64,000 nucleotides of DNA from Persicitalea sp963803495 (GTDB lineage Bacteria; Bacteroidota; Bacteroidia; Cytophagales; Spirosomataceae). This document shows positions 10,026-20,709 of this stretch, piece after piece. Position numbers and translations under genes: made by a program. The notes under the pieces are model-generated. The model saw nothing but the letters and a program-made list of their open reading frames with translations. It ran no database searches and was not told the DNA's origin. Position 1 is the stretch's first letter, and each line of letters opens with the position of its first letter. The stretch is from contig CAWDMP010000002.1 of NCBI GenBank assembly GCA_963803495.1, forward strand, positions 1,488,001-1,552,000, in the 5' to 3' direction.

Positions 10026-13000
10026 TCAAAAAGTGACCGACACGCCTCCGCTGAATACCCGCACGGAAGGCAGGGCTGAGGGGCTGAGGGCCGTTTCGGG
10101 GTCGAAGCCCGTGTATTTAGTGAATGTCAGCAGATTCGTAGCCGAGCCAAACACTCGCAAGTTTTCCATGTGAAGGGCGCTGCTGACCTTCCGGGGCAGG
10201 TTGTAGCCCAGCGTTAAAGTCTTGAGCCGCAGATAATCGCCCTTTTGGAGGTACTTCGTCATCAGGCGTCCGCCGTTCTTATCGTAGGTTTCGCGGGCAT
10301 TAGGCTGTTCCAGATTATTGATATCGGGGTTTTTCCACCATCCCTTCAGGCCCTGTATTGGGGTCGATAGCGTTCAGATCCCAGGCAGTGGTGGCGAGGC
10401 GCAAAGCCTTCCATGAACAGCAGCGGGTAACGGGCATCGGTCTGGCCGGGCGTCGTCCACGATCCGGCGACTACGTCGCTTTTCTTCATCCAGTAACCGT
10501 TCTGGGGCGACGTCCAGTCTCTTTCCAGGTTATTGGCCAGGTAGTTGCCCCCCGAAAAGGTGAAGAATACGCCCAGGTCAAAACCCCTGTAAGTGAAGTT
10601 GTTGTTAAATCCACCAAAGAAGGTGGGAATGCTGGATTTGTCCTTCAAGACTACCGCGTGGAGGCCGGAGTTGGTGTCCGTAAAAGGAATCTTGCGACCC
10701 GTCCGCACGAATTCGCCGGTTTCGTCGTACACCGCCCGGTCGATTTCGTAGATCATGTGAACGCCGCGCTCGGGATCGATGCCGGCGTACTCGGGCATCT
10801 TGAATAAGCCCAGCCGTCCGCCCACGAAAAGGGTGTTCCCCTTTTGCCGTTCCATTTCAGGGGTAAGGCGCAGGATTTTGTTGTGGTTGGTCGAGAAATT
10901 GAAGCTCGTCGTCCACTTGAAGCCCTTGCGGTTGACGTTGGTCGAGCTTACGTTGAACTCCCACCCCCAGTTGGTCATGTCGCCCACGTTGCCGTACACG
11001 CTGCCGATGGACGCCGAGGGCGGCGTGGCTATTTGTAGCAGCATGTCGGAAACGTTCTGCTTGTAGCGGGCGATGGTTCCCGAGATGCGATTCTCGAACA
11101 AACCGAAATCCAGGGCCAGGTCGTAGCTGTTGGTTTTCTCCCAAGTGATGTTTTGGTTGCCGATGGACAGCGTCGTGCCCGCGCCCAGAATCTCGGGCGT
11201 ACCGTAGCGGTTGTTGGCGTTGTTGAGGATGATGTTGATGTTCTGGTTACCAGGAATGTTCTGGTTACCGGTCTGGCCGAAGCTTCCCCGCAGCTTGAGC
11301 AGGTTAAATCGGCTGGTCAGATTCGTGAAGAACTTCTCGTCGGAAATGATCCACCCCGCCGACAGGGCCGCGAAATTACCCCAGCGCACGTTTTCGGAGA
11401 AAGCTGAGGAACCGTCGCGGCGCAGACTAACGCCAATCAGGTACTTGTCCAAGAGCTTGTAGTTGGCCCGCCCGAAGAATGAGCGCAGGTACCGCTCCGA
11501 ACCCAGATACCCCCGGCTGTTGTCCTTGAAGCCCGGCGACGTACTACCCAGCTCCTGGTTGTAGCCGACGGGATCGCGCCCGTCGATCTCACGGGTATAC
11601 TGGTTCGTAACCTGGGACTCGGTGCCAGCCACGGCTGTAACGCTGTGAATCTCGCGGAAGGTATTGTTGTATTTCAGGTAGGCGTTGTAGTTGTAAGACG
11701 GCCGGGTGATGGCACCTTCGTAAACGTAGGTGCGGCCCGCATTGATGATCGTACCCGAAATCCAGTTGGTGCTGTTGTCCTGGATCAGGTCCGTGGCCGC
11801 CTCGCCCCGAATCGAAAGCCCGGTGACCCAGGGCAGAGAGTACTCGACGTACAGATTGGCCAGCGCCCGGTAGGTCTTCTTGTTGTCGAGATTCAGATCC
11901 CGGCGCGAAGCGAGGGCGAGGTTGCCCGCGCCCGGATTCCAGTAGCCCGAAGGATCATTGGGGTCCAGCACCAGGTACCAGGGCAGAGCCGTGCGGATCG
12001 CCGATCCAAAGCCGCCAATGGTACCGCCCGAATTACCCGGATTGCCACCCTCGGTCTTGCTCCGGTAGTTGTTGGTGTACATCACATTGAGTCTCACCCC
12101 GGTTTTCAGATTCTTCACCGGTTCCAAATCTACATTTACGCGGCCCGTCAGGCGCTTGAAATCGTTACCGACGTTGAGCGCCTGGTCTGTTCGGTAGTTG
12201 AACGAGGCGAAGATCGCCCCTTTTTCCAGACCCTGGTCGAAGGAGAAATTGGCGTCGTGGAAATTGCCCTGCCGCAACACGTGGTCGAACCAATTGGTGT
12301 TCACTTTCAGCGCCTCTTCCCGGCTGATGGGCGTGGGGAAATTCGCGTTCAGGATATCGCCCGGCTCGAATACTCCGCGACCGCCGTTCTGCTTGGCGAT
12401 GTCCATAATCTCGAACCATTGGGCGGTATTGGCGAAGCCAATCGATTCGGGGGAGCGGGTGAGGTTAGAGACGCCCGTAGAATAATCGAAGTTGACGTTT
12501 CCTTTGCCTTTGCCCTTTTTGCCGCCCTTAGTCGTGACAATGATGACGCCGTTCGAGCCGCGCGAGCCATAAATGGCCGTCGCGGCAGCGTCTTTTAGCA
12601 CCTCGATCGACTGAATGTCGTTGGGGTTGATGGTAGACATGGGATTTTGGGATACCGTTCCCGACGTGCGACCCAGCCCGTCGCCGGAATAAATCGGCAT
12701 CCCGTCGATGATCCACAGCGGGTCCACGCCCGTGAAAATGGAATTGACCCCGCGTACCTGCACGCTGATGGGTGCGCCCGGCGTACCGGAGGTTTCGCGG
12801 ATGTTGACCCCAGCGGCGCGGCCCTGCATTCCGGCCGTGAAGGAAGCCGATGGCACCTGCCTGATTTCCTGGCCCGTCACCGTAGCCACCGACCCGATCA
12901 CATCCCGCTTGATGGCGGTGCCGTAGCCTACCACCACCACTTCGTCGAGCGCCCGGTTATCCGTTTGCAGGGTGATTTCCAAACTACTGCCATTCCCCAC

Positions 13001-13639
13001 TGCCACTTCCTGAGACAAATAGCCTACGAAAGAAAACACCAGTACTGAATTGGGGGAAGGTACTTCGATCGAAAAATTACCGTCCTGATCCGTGATCGTA
13101 CCCGCAGAAGAATTTTTCAACACCACGCTCACGCCCGGCAGGGGTTCACCGGACTCCTCTCTGACGACGCCCCTAACAAGCAGCAGCGGTGCGGGTGCCG
13201 GAATCAGCAGGGTATTTAATTTCGCCAAATCGTCCCTACCCGTGAGCGGCCGACCTGCCGTCGAGGTCAGCGGCTTCCCTTTCTTTTTCAGCAGAATATG
13301 CTTGCCCTTAATCTGCCACAAGATGTCCGAGTTGGAGAAGAGCTCCCGCAATACGTCTTCCAAATTGCCGCTTTCCTCTATGCTGACCTTACGGCGGGTG
13401 TCGATCTGGCTTGAACTGTAAAAAAAACTCATTCGGCTCTGGCGCTCGATCTCCGTGAGCACTTGCTTGAGGCTGGTTTCGCGCAGGTCGAGCGAAATCT
13501 TGACATCGTTGGCGGAAGCAACTCCCTGCATCGGCAGCAGGTTCAGGAAGAGCAGCGCGAGAGCAAACATAGCGGTCGTAGTGGTTTTGGCCCCGGCCCA
13601 AACGAAGGGGCGACAGGCATTGGATAAAGTAATTTCCAT
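10026..13639 (-). CDS. SusC/RagA TonB-dependent receptor with STN domain, 3' end frameshifted
   Basis: In order the protein has a signal region (to about residue 45), an STN domain (about 46-125), a carboxypeptidase-D-like beta-sandwich (VRGVVREESGEPLPGVSVVL), a TonB-box-like ALDEVVVVGYG, a plug, and a 22-strand barrel. The STN domain marks it as a transducer that contacts the adjacent FecR anti-sigma protein. The long frame stops early at 10346. Two indels at about 10345-10400 hide the natural continuation (TTAWDLNAIDPNTGPEG, then WWKNPDINNLEQPNARETYD), after which the barrel ends at 10026 with VSVTF. Imports oligosaccharide across the outer membrane with TonB energy. The breaks are most likely sequence errors. 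Confidence 0.92.
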
Positions 13640-13732
13640 ACTTTTGTAAAAGGTTTAGTGAAACAACAAAGCGTTGAATTAGACCGGGACGCTGCCGTTT
13701 TATCTTTGGCGAGATGGGGCAGCGTCCATTTT

Positions 13733-14755
13733 TTAAAGTTGATTTTTATTACATAGGCTTCCGTTTAGGGTGATGGATTTTCCGTTAATTTCCGACTTTG
13801 CGCCGGAGACGGCTTCAAAAAGTGCAAGTACTTCGGGTAGCGTTTCTTTTTCTACGTTGAGATAAAACCGGCATTCCTTCGACGCTTCCGATAGGGTGAT
13901 TTCCACCCCGTACCATTTCTCCAACTCACTGGCGATGATGCCGATCGGCGTGTCTTCAAATACCAGCCGTCCCTTGGTCCAGTAAGCGCTGCGGTCGGGT
14001 TCCACCTTCGTTGGCTGAATGGCGGAGACGACGGGCACTTTCCCAAAAACTGCCTTCTCATCGGGCCTCAGTACCGTTTCGGCTAGCTCCGGCGCGTCCA
14101 AATCGCGCACCGTTACCTGGCCCCGGATCAGGGTCGTTTCAAATATTGCGTTGGCTTTGTCGGACTTGACGTTGAAGGCCGTCCCAAGTACCTTCACTTC
14201 CAGGCGGGAAGTTTTTACGTAGAAAGGATGGTCGGCGTCGTGGCTGATGTCGAAGTAAGCCTCGCCTTCCAGCGTGACCCGGCGGGCGGCTTCGCCATTC
14301 CAGGCATCGTCATATACTAAGGTAGAGTTGCCGTTCAGAATCGCGCGGCTGCCATCCGGCAGAATCACCGTTCGCTTCTGTCCGGCTTCGGTGGCGACGG
14401 TGACAAGGGTACTTGCTTCAAAACGAAAGTACCCTAGCCCTGCAATCATCAGAATTCCGATGAAAGCAGCGGCCAGTTGCCAGATTATTTTTTTAGGGAA
14501 AAGGGGACGGGGAGTTGCAGGTTCGGGAGTTTGAATGCTCGCCGTCAGGCGCTCAAAGATCCGGTCGGAGGTGGCGGCGTCCAGTGGTTTTCCGGCGGCT
14601 GAGGTACTTTGGGCTTCCTGATCCAGGAAATCTTTTAGGATCAGTTGTCCTTCCGGTGTCTCGAGCGCCGCGAAAAGTTCGGGTAGTTCTTCGGATTGGC
14701 AGTGGTCGGCCAGGTACCTGGCCAGCAGCTTTTTAATTCGTAGCGTGTCCGTCAT
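13733..14755 (-). CDS. FecR-family anti-sigma factor
   Basis: The 340-residue protein has a cytoplasmic N-terminus (residues 1-85) that would hold the sigma factor, one transmembrane helix (about residues 90-107, IIWQLAAAFIGILMIAG), and a periplasmic FecR domain containing TVATEAGQKRTVILPDGSRA and LNGNSTLVYD. A C-terminal STN-interacting DUF4974-like domain begins near SAYWTKGRLVFEDTP. It receives the signal from the SusC STN domain and releases the ECF sigma factor. It lies between the sigma and receptor genes, the usual arrangement for glycan-sensing trans-envelope signalling. Confidence 0.93.
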   Translation of the reverse strand: MTDTLRIKKLLARYLADHCQSEELPELFAALETPEGQLILKDFLDQEAQSTSAAGKPLDAATSDRIFERLTASIQTPEPATPRPLFPKKIIWQLAAAFIGILMIAGLGYFRFEASTLVTVATEAGQKRTVILPDGSRAILNGNSTLVYDDAWNGEAARRVTLEGEAYFDISHDADHPFYVKTSRLEVKVLGTAFNVKSDKANAIFETTLIRGQVTVRDLDAPELAETVLRPDEKAVFGKVPVVSAIQPTKVEPDRSAYWTKGRLVFEDTPIGIIASELEKWYGVEITLSEASKECRFYLNVEKETLPEVLALFEAVSGAKSEINGKSITLNGSLCNKNQL

Positions 14756-14883
14756 GAGGAGGGGGTTGTACTATGAATACAACCCAAACCCGAAACGGGT
14801 ATGCCCGACAAAGGATTTTTTTTGATAAAGACGTTTCTGAACGATGCTCCGCGCGAGCTAAAAGACAGAAAAAGTACCTTGCT

Positions 14884-15480
14884 TTACATTAGAGAGAGAA
14901 CTACCAGCAGTGAAATCTCTAAGAAGGTTTCAGTGCGGGCTTGAAGGCTGTGGCGCACGAATCGGTTGGCCTTGGCCATGTGGTCTTTGACGGTACCTTT
15001 CGAGATGTGCAGTTGCTTGGCTATTTCGTCGAGGTTCATGTCCTGGAAGCGGTACATGCGAAATATCTTCTGCCGCTGCGTGGGCAGTTGGCCCACGACC
15101 TGATTCACGGTTTCCTGTAATTCCGAAGCGAAGATGGCCTCTTCGACATCGTTGCAACTGTGGCTCAGCGACTGCCGGATCTCGTCCATGACTGCGGCCT
15201 CGCGATTGGCCCGTTTGAGCAGGTTGAGAATGTGATTCTTACAAATCGTAGCCAGGTAGGCTTTGATATTGCGATCGGGGTCGAGACGATTGCGTTCTTC
15301 CCAAATTTTCAAAAAAACATCGTGCACCACCTCTTCTGCCAGCCCTCGGGATTTGAGGAATTTTAGCGAGAAGTGAAAGAGAAAGCCGTGGTAGGTGTCG
15401 TACAAAGCGGTGTAGGCATCGAGATCGCCCGCCCTTGTGGCCGTTACCAGTTCTTTTACGTTGAGTACAGGTGCTTTCAT
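14884..15480 (-). CDS. ECF RNA polymerase sigma factor
   Basis: The 198-residue protein has sigma region 2 (residues about 20-90, with YHGFLFHFSLKFLKSRGLAEEVVHDVFLKIWEE shortened here to its DVFLKIWEE end) and region 4 (about 120-180, helix-turn-helix DEIAKQLHISKGTVKDHMAK). A short hydrophobic tail (LEISLLVVLSLM) follows, unusual for the family. It is expected to drive the SusC/SusD/sulfatase genes downstream once released by the FecR protein. Divergent from gcvT, with about 230 bp between the two start codons. Confidence 0.93.
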   Translation of the reverse strand: MKAPVLNVKELVTATRAGDLDAYTALYDTYHGFLFHFSLKFLKSRGLAEEVVHDVFLKIWEERNRLDPDRNIKAYLATICKNHILNLLKRANREAAVMDEIRQSLSHSCNDVEEAIFASELQETVNQVVGQLPTQRQKIFRMYRFQDMNLDEIAKQLHISKGTVKDHMAKANRFVRHSLQARTETFLEISLLVVLSLM

Positions 15481-15669
15481 TTCCCGGAGTTTTCTAACTA
15501 CTACTCTGTTAAAACATAAAAATAGTAAAATCTAATTAGATTTTACAAAGACATTGTGAAGAATCCGGCCCATTATGCGCATCATTCAGACAATGAACTT
15601 GCGAAAGTATGGGCCACGCCTTTCCGCCCTTCTACCTTTCCACCCTCTCCCCTTCCTCTCTTTTTTCAC

Positions 15670-15677
15670 TACTTTTG
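15670..15677 (+). promoter_or_regulatory. Probable -7 element for gcvT
   Basis: TACTTTTG matches the Bacteroidota TAnnTTTG -7 consensus and lies 33 bp before the gcvT start codon. No clear TTTG -33 element is visible at the right spacing. Confidence 0.45.
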
Positions 15678-15710
15678 CTCCCCTCTATCACTTCAATGCC
15701 CTTTTTATTC

Positions 15711-16787
15711 ATGAATAAAGTACCGTTGCACGAGGTCCACGTTGGGCTGGGTGCCAAAATAGTCCCTTTCGCCGGGTTCGAGATGCCGGTGCGCTACTCC
15801 TCCGACCTCGACGAGCACCACACGGTGCGCAACGCCGTGGGCGTTTTCGACGTCTCGCATATGGGCGAGTTTTCGGTGAAAGGCCCCCACGCGCTCGACC
15901 TGATTCAGCGCGTGTCGGCTAACGACGCCAGCGTACTTTACGACGGCAAGGTACAGTACAGCTACCTGCCCAACGCCACGGGCGGCGTGGTAGACGACCT
16001 ATTGGTATACCGTCGCGCGGTCGATGATTATCTGCTGGTAGTCAATGCCTCCAACATCGAAAAAGACTGGAACTGGATCAGCCGCCATAACACCGAAGGC
16101 GCCGAAATGGAAAACCTGTCCGACCGCCTTTGTCTGCTGGCCGTGCAAGGCCCGAAGGCAGTCGCCACGCTGCAAAAACTTACGGATGAGGACCTGTCGG
16201 CGATGGAGTACTACACCTTCAAAACCGGCACGATGGCAGGTATCGACAACGTCATCATCTCGGCAACGGGCTACACCGGCGCGGGTGGCTTCGAGATTTA
16301 CGTAGATGCCCAGGACGCCGAGGCGATGTGGAACGCCATTTTTGCCGCCGGGGCCGAGTTCGGCATCAAGCCGGTAGGCCTGGGCGCGCGCGATACCCTG
16401 CGGCTCGAAAAAGGCTACTGCCTCTACGGCAACGACATCGACGACACCACCTCGCCCCTGGAAGCAGGCCTGGGCTGGGTCACCAAATTCAGCAAACCTT
16501 TCATCAATTCCGAAGCGCTGCAAGCCCAAAAAGCCGATGGCCTTGACAAAAAACTGATCGGTTTCGAACTCCTGGAGCGCGGCATTCCGCGCGGCCACTA
16601 CGAGCTTTGCAACGCCAGTGGCGAGAAAATCGGCGAGGTTACTTCAGGTACCATTTCACCCACCCTCCAAAAAGGCATCGGCCTGGGCTACGTCCCCACC
16701 GAATTCGCCAAGCCCGGCACCGAACTCTTCGTCAAAGTCCGCGAAAAACTGCTGGCCGCGAAGGTGGTGAAGTTGCCATTTGTTTGA
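15711..16787 (+). CDS. gcvT: Aminomethyltransferase (glycine cleavage T protein)
   Basis: The start at 15711 (MNKVPLHEVHVGLGAK) gives 358 residues, normal for GcvT; upstream in-frame ATGs would add a low-complexity leader overlapping the promoter. Family landmarks are VPFAGFEMPVRYSS, HTVRNAVGVFDVSHMGEF, GYTGAGGFEIY and LGARDTLRLEKGYCLYG. The enzyme moves the methylene group from the H-protein aminomethyl arm to tetrahydrofolate, releasing ammonia, in the glycine cleavage system. The H and P proteins are not in this window. It is followed after 107 bp of repeat-rich spacer by the comB-like gene. Confidence 0.96.
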   Translation: MNKVPLHEVHVGLGAKIVPFAGFEMPVRYSSDLDEHHTVRNAVGVFDVSHMGEFSVKGPHALDLIQRVSANDASVLYDGKVQYSYLPNATGGVVDDLLVYRRAVDDYLLVVNASNIEKDWNWISRHNTEGAEMENLSDRLCLLAVQGPKAVATLQKLTDEDLSAMEYYTFKTGTMAGIDNVIISATGYTGAGGFEIYVDAQDAEAMWNAIFAAGAEFGIKPVGLGARDTLRLEKGYCLYGNDIDDTTSPLEAGLGWVTKFSKPFINSEALQAQKADGLDKKLIGFELLERGIPRGHYELCNASGEKIGEVTSGTISPTLQKGIGLGYVPTEFAKPGTELFVKVREKLLAAKVVKLPFV

Positions 16788-16894
16788 AAGAAGGCACAAG
16801 GAGACAGAGGCACAAAGTGAATCGTCATCTTGTCGCTGCAAGCAAGTATTCACTCATTCTATCATTCACTCATTCACTCATTCAAAATTGAATT

Positions 16895-17605
16895 TTGAAA
16901 CAACTTGACGTTTGCCTTACGCCGGATTTGCTGCATTTGCATAAGCTCGATAACGCGGTGGTGGTCGTGGCGGATATTTTCCGGGCGACTTCCTGCATGG
17001 TGACGGGCCTGGCCTACGGGGTCGAGAGTATCACGCCCGTCGCGACCGTGGAAGAGTGCAAGGCGCTGCAAAATAAGGGGTACCTGGCGGCCGCCGAGCG
17101 CGACGCCAAGCGAATCGAGGGATTTGAGCTGGACAATTCGCCATTCAGCTACATGTCGGAGCGGTTGATTGGGTCAAACATTGCGATGACTACCACGAAT
17201 GGTACCCTGTCGATCACGAAAGCCAAGGCTGCCGCCGTGAAGGTACTGGTGGGCGCGTTCCTGAATTTGGGCGCCCTGGCCAATCAGCTTCGCGCCGAGC
17301 AGTACGACATCCTGGTACTTTGTGCGGGCTGGAAGGGCCGACCCAATCTGGAAGACACGCTTTTCGCCGGGGCGTTGGCCGAGGAATTGAAAGACAGTTT
17401 CATGCTGATGGAAGATGCCGCGCTTATGGCCCAACGGCTTTACAATCAGGGTAAAGACAACCTGCCGAGTTTTGTAGCCAACTCGTCGCACGTGCGGCGG
17501 TTGCAGCGGCTGGGGATTCAGAAGGACATCACCTACTCGTTGCAAAAAGATTTGTACGATGTGGTACCGGTGTTGCGCGGAAGCCGGCTGGTGGCGCTTA
17601 ATTAG
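16895..17605 (+). CDS. comB: 2-phosphosulfolactate phosphatase family protein
   Basis: The 236-residue protein starts with TTG at 16895; no nearer ATG fits. It matches the ComB family over its full length: VVVADIFRATSCMVTGLAYG, ELDNSPF, MTTTNGTLSI and CAGWKGRPNLEDTLFAGALAE. Archaeal ComB removes phosphate from 2-phosphosulfolactate in coenzyme M synthesis. Bacteria have homologues of uncertain substrate, so the family call is firm but the reaction is not. The TAG stop shares its last base with the first unit of a seven-copy heptamer array, and a terminator follows. Confidence 0.85.
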   Translation: MKQLDVCLTPDLLHLHKLDNAVVVVADIFRATSCMVTGLAYGVESITPVATVEECKALQNKGYLAAAERDAKRIEGFELDNSPFSYMSERLIGSNIAMTTTNGTLSITKAKAAAVKVLVGAFLNLGALANQLRAEQYDILVLCAGWKGRPNLEDTLFAGALAEELKDSFMLMEDAALMAQRLYNQGKDNLPSFVANSSHVRRLQRLGIQKDITYSLQKDLYDVVPVLRGSRLVALN

Positions 17606-17653
17606 TTGAAAGTTGAAAGTTGAAAGTTGAAAGTTGAAAGTTGAAAGTTGAAA
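17605..17653 (+). repeat. Seven perfect copies of GTTGAAA
   Basis: The heptamer GTTGAAA is repeated seven times without error, beginning in the stop codon of the comB-like gene. It ends in an A-run before the terminator at 17709. Confidence 0.95.
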
Positions 17654-17708
17654 AAAATTAGGCTTTTTACTTTGGAAACCTCAACGCTTTTTGTCTAAAA
17701 AATTTAAA

Positions 17709-17742
17709 AACAAGGCTATACTTACGGAACGCCTTGTTTTTT
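17709..17742 (+). terminator. Rho-independent terminator after comB
   Basis: An 8-bp stem AACAAGGC / GCCTTGTT with a 14-base loop is followed by a run of Ts. It separates the comB-like gene from the secreted protein gene starting at 17756. Confidence 0.75.
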
Positions 17743-17755
17743 CGTTTCAAGAATC

Positions 17756-19667
17756 ATGTTTTTCAAGTTCGCGATAATGTCGAGATTTTCTACGCTGCTG
17801 TTTTTTCTTGGTTTGGCCGTTTGGCTGGCTCCGGCTGCTCATGCGCAGGTGATTCCCAGTACGCCGCAGCCCGACACCACGCTTTCGACCGACCCATCGG
17901 GCGGGCGCAACGTGGTGACGCCCATGATCCAGACCAATCTGCCCGTCATTGCGCCCGATTCCAGTACCGGGCGTTTTGGGCGACCCGATGTGGACACATC
18001 TAGCGTGCTGGCAGTCAGAATGGGGGACATTTCGTACCTAACGGTTTGTCCGGGTAGCCGCATCATGGTACCCTTCGTGGCGCAGGGGCCTTTCAACGCC
18101 GACAATACCTTTGTGGTACAGCTCGTGGATGCCAACGGCAACTTTATCGCCGTATCGGAAAACGCTACCAAAAGTCCCGTTCAGGTCACGATTCCGGCCG
18201 ACAAGCGCGGCGGGCACCGCTACCGCTTGCGGGTGGTGGCGACGAGCCCGGCTATTACGAGCAACGAGGTACCTATCCGGTTGCTGTCGACGCCCGGCGC
18301 CCGACTCGAAACCGCCGATGGCTCCACCTCGTCGCGCATCATGCCCGGCCAGGAGGCGGAGCTGCGGGTCAGTCTGAGTGGCGCGGGCCCCTGGTCTTTT
18401 CAACTTTCGGATAGTACTCAGGTACTTGCAAACCTACTCCAATCCCTACTATTTTTCGATCAAGCCCAACCGAATCCAAACCTACACGTTGCTGGGCGTA
18501 GCCAATGCCTGTGGCAGCGGACAAGTCGAGGGCAACATCATCGTCAACGTAGACGCCAACCCCGAGCCGCGCCTGGCGCTCAAAGATCCGCAGAAAGGCT
18601 ACCGGGTGTGTACGAACACGCCATTTCAGGTACCCATCAGCGCTACGGGAGCCTTCAAAGCGGGCAATAATTTTCTGGTGCAGGTGACTGATAAGGACGG
18701 CGTTTTTCGGACGGTTTCGGCCGCCGACACCATCGGTCCGCTGTTGGGCAGGTTGCCGCAGGGTACCCCCACGGGTGAGTACCTGCTGCGGGTGGTGTCG
18801 TCGGTGCCGCAGCTGATCAGCGACAGCGCCCGCATTACCATCGCTTCCCCCACGCAGGCCGTGCTACTGAGCGATTCGATCAAATTGAAAGAGGGCGGCA
18901 ACGCCGAGCTGAAAGTGAACTTCCAGGGGGGCGGTCCGTGGTTTGTGCTGCTATCCGATGGCACCTACGAGAACAATATCCTGACCACACCCTACAATGT
19001 AAAAATAAGCCCCTACAATACCACCGACTACACTATTACCTCGGCGGGGGGCTTGTGTGGCGTGGGTAGCGCTTCGGGCCGCACCCACGTGGCGGTGGAT
19101 GTACCGCCTTCCACCATCGCCATCGGCAAGCCCTCGCAGACGACGATCTGCGCGGGGGGCGAAATCGACCTGCCTTTCACGACGACCGGGCGTTTCTACG
19201 CGGCCAATAAATTTGTCGTGCAGATCGCCGACAGCCTGGGGCGTTTCGTGGATATGCCCACGACGGGCAAGGAAAGTCCGTTGAAAGTCAAGATCACCCC
19301 GCCCTTTCAGCGCGATACGATTACGACCCAGCGCATTCGCATCGTGGCCACTGCGCCGGGCGTGGCCAGCGCTACGCAGGAAGTCAACATCGTGGCCAAA
19401 GACATGGCTGTGGGCGAAGTGTCGGGCCGGAGTATCATTCCCGGCGGTGGCTCGACACGCATCCGACTCAAATTCAAGAATGGATTACCGCCCTGGTCGT
19501 TTGTGCTGTCGGATGGCAGCGCCGTAAGCGGTACTTTCCTGAATCCCTACCTCATCACGGTGTCACCGACTGCCACGACTGAGTTTACAATTAGTTCTCT
19601 AAAAAATGCTTGCGGCACCGGAACCAGCCGGGGCTTTGCGGTCGTTACGGTGGACAGCAAACCTTAA
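17756..19667 (+). pseudogene. Secreted protein with repeated beta-sandwich domains, one frameshift
   Basis: The first part (start 17756, or MSRFST at 17777) has a signal peptide ending at AHAQ. A single-base change near 18415-18435 splits the frame: SFQLSDSTQ continues as LQTYSNPYYFSIKPNRIQTY in the other frame. Joined, the protein is about 635 residues with at least three similar units, each with a CxG-type opening (VCPGSRIMVPF, VCTNTPFQVPI, ICAGGEIDLPF), a VVQ(L/I) strand, a RIRVVATAP-like strand and a GPWSFQLSDG / GPWFVLLSDG segment. This looks like a cell-surface or matrix protein of Ig-like domains. I see no catalytic residues and no clear type IX sorting domain. Confidence 0.6.
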
Positions 19668-19705
19668 TTTCACGAAGAGGGCTGTTACCCCCAGACCACC
19701 ACGCC

Positions 19706-20269
19706 ATGATCAATCTCAGAAATTTCCTGGACCGTTACGTCGATTTGACAGAGGACCAGTTTACTACGCTGGAAACCGCCTTGCGAGAAACCGGTCTGAA
19801 CGCCAATGACTATTTTCTGCGCGAGGGAAACGTCTGCCGCTCCATCGGGTTTGTGCTGGAAGGTACGCTGCGCGTGCTGCACTTCGACCAGGACGGTGAG
19901 GTGACGCGCTATTTTGTGCCCAAGGGCAATATCGCCGTGCTGCCCGACAGCTTCCGCTACCAGGCACCGGCGAACGAGAACATCCAGGCTGTAACCGACT
20001 GCCGCTTGCTGGTGCTGCGGTACGAGGATCTCATCAAGATCTACGATCAGATACCGGTCTGGACGCGCTTGGTGCAGAAACTACACGAAGAAGTGGTACA
20101 GCAACGTACCCTTGGCCGCTCGATTGCTGCACAAGACGTTAGGACAAAACTGCGCATTTTCAACGAAGAGTATCCTGGTCTGGCCGGTAGCATTCCGTCC
20201 AAAACGCTGGCCTCCTTTCTTCGTATCAGCCCTTCTGAACTTAGCAGAATTCAGAGCGAAATGGCCTAA
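19706..20269 (+). CDS. Crp/Fnr-family transcriptional regulator
   Basis: The start at 19706 (MINLRNFLDRYVDL) gives 187 residues. Residues about 30-115 form a cyclic-nucleotide-binding-like jelly roll (FLREGNVCRSIGFVLEGTLRV, then VPKGNIAVLP). A reduced C-terminal helix-turn-helix (FLRISPSELSRIQSE) follows. The RxAR cAMP-binding signature is absent, as in most Bacteroidota Crp-like regulators, so the ligand is unknown. It precedes yjbQ and porZ by short gaps on the same strand. Confidence 0.85.
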   Translation: MINLRNFLDRYVDLTEDQFTTLETALRETGLNANDYFLREGNVCRSIGFVLEGTLRVLHFDQDGEVTRYFVPKGNIAVLPDSFRYQAPANENIQAVTDCRLLVLRYEDLIKIYDQIPVWTRLVQKLHEEVVQQRTLGRSIAAQDVRTKLRIFNEEYPGLAGSIPSKTLASFLRISPSELSRIQSEMA

Positions 20270-20286
20270 CAAATAAACCGGTACCT

Positions 20287-20709
20287 ATGCAGTTCATCCA
20301 GCGCGAATTCCGGCTACCGGCTTTTTCCAGAGGTTTTCATCTAATCACCGAGCGCGTGGAACGCGAACTGCCCGATTTGGCCCGAATCGAGACCGGACTG
20401 CTGCACGTATTCATCCGGCATACCTCCGCCAGCCTGGCCATCAACGAAGACGCCGACCCCACGGTGCGGCTGGATTTCGAGAGTCACTTCAACCGCATGG
20501 TACCCGAGAATGCACCCTACTACGTACACAACTACGAGGGTAGCGACGACATGCCCGCGCACCTGAAAGCCGCCATTCTGGGCAGCTCGGTCACGATTCC
20601 CGTTACGGCGGGCCGCCTGAATCTGGGTACCTGGCAGGGGATTTACTTATGTGAGCACCGCGACCGGGCCTCGGGCCGCAGCCTGGTGCTAACCGCTTAC
20701 GGCGCATGA
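20287..20709 (+). CDS. yjbQ: YjbQ/UPF0047 family protein
   Basis: The 140-residue protein matches YjbQ throughout: SRGFHLITERVE, GLLHVFIRHTSASLAINEDADPTVR cut here to HTSASLAINED, and LNLGTWQGIYLCEHRD. The conserved His and acidic residues in these motifs form the family's active site. Homologues have weak thiamine-phosphate synthase activity, but the physiological role is unsettled. Its stop overlaps the porZ start by four bases (ATGA-type), so the two are translationally coupled. Confidence 0.92.
   Translation: MQFIQREFRLPAFSRGFHLITERVERELPDLARIETGLLHVFIRHTSASLAINEDADPTVRLDFESHFNRMVPENAPYYVHNYEGSDDMPAHLKAAILGSSVTIPVTAGRLNLGTWQGIYLCEHRDRASGRSLVLTAYGA

Noticed and set aside
15609..15710. Upstream ATG start for gcvT
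   Set aside because: The extra leader is low complexity and would place the -7 element inside the coding region.
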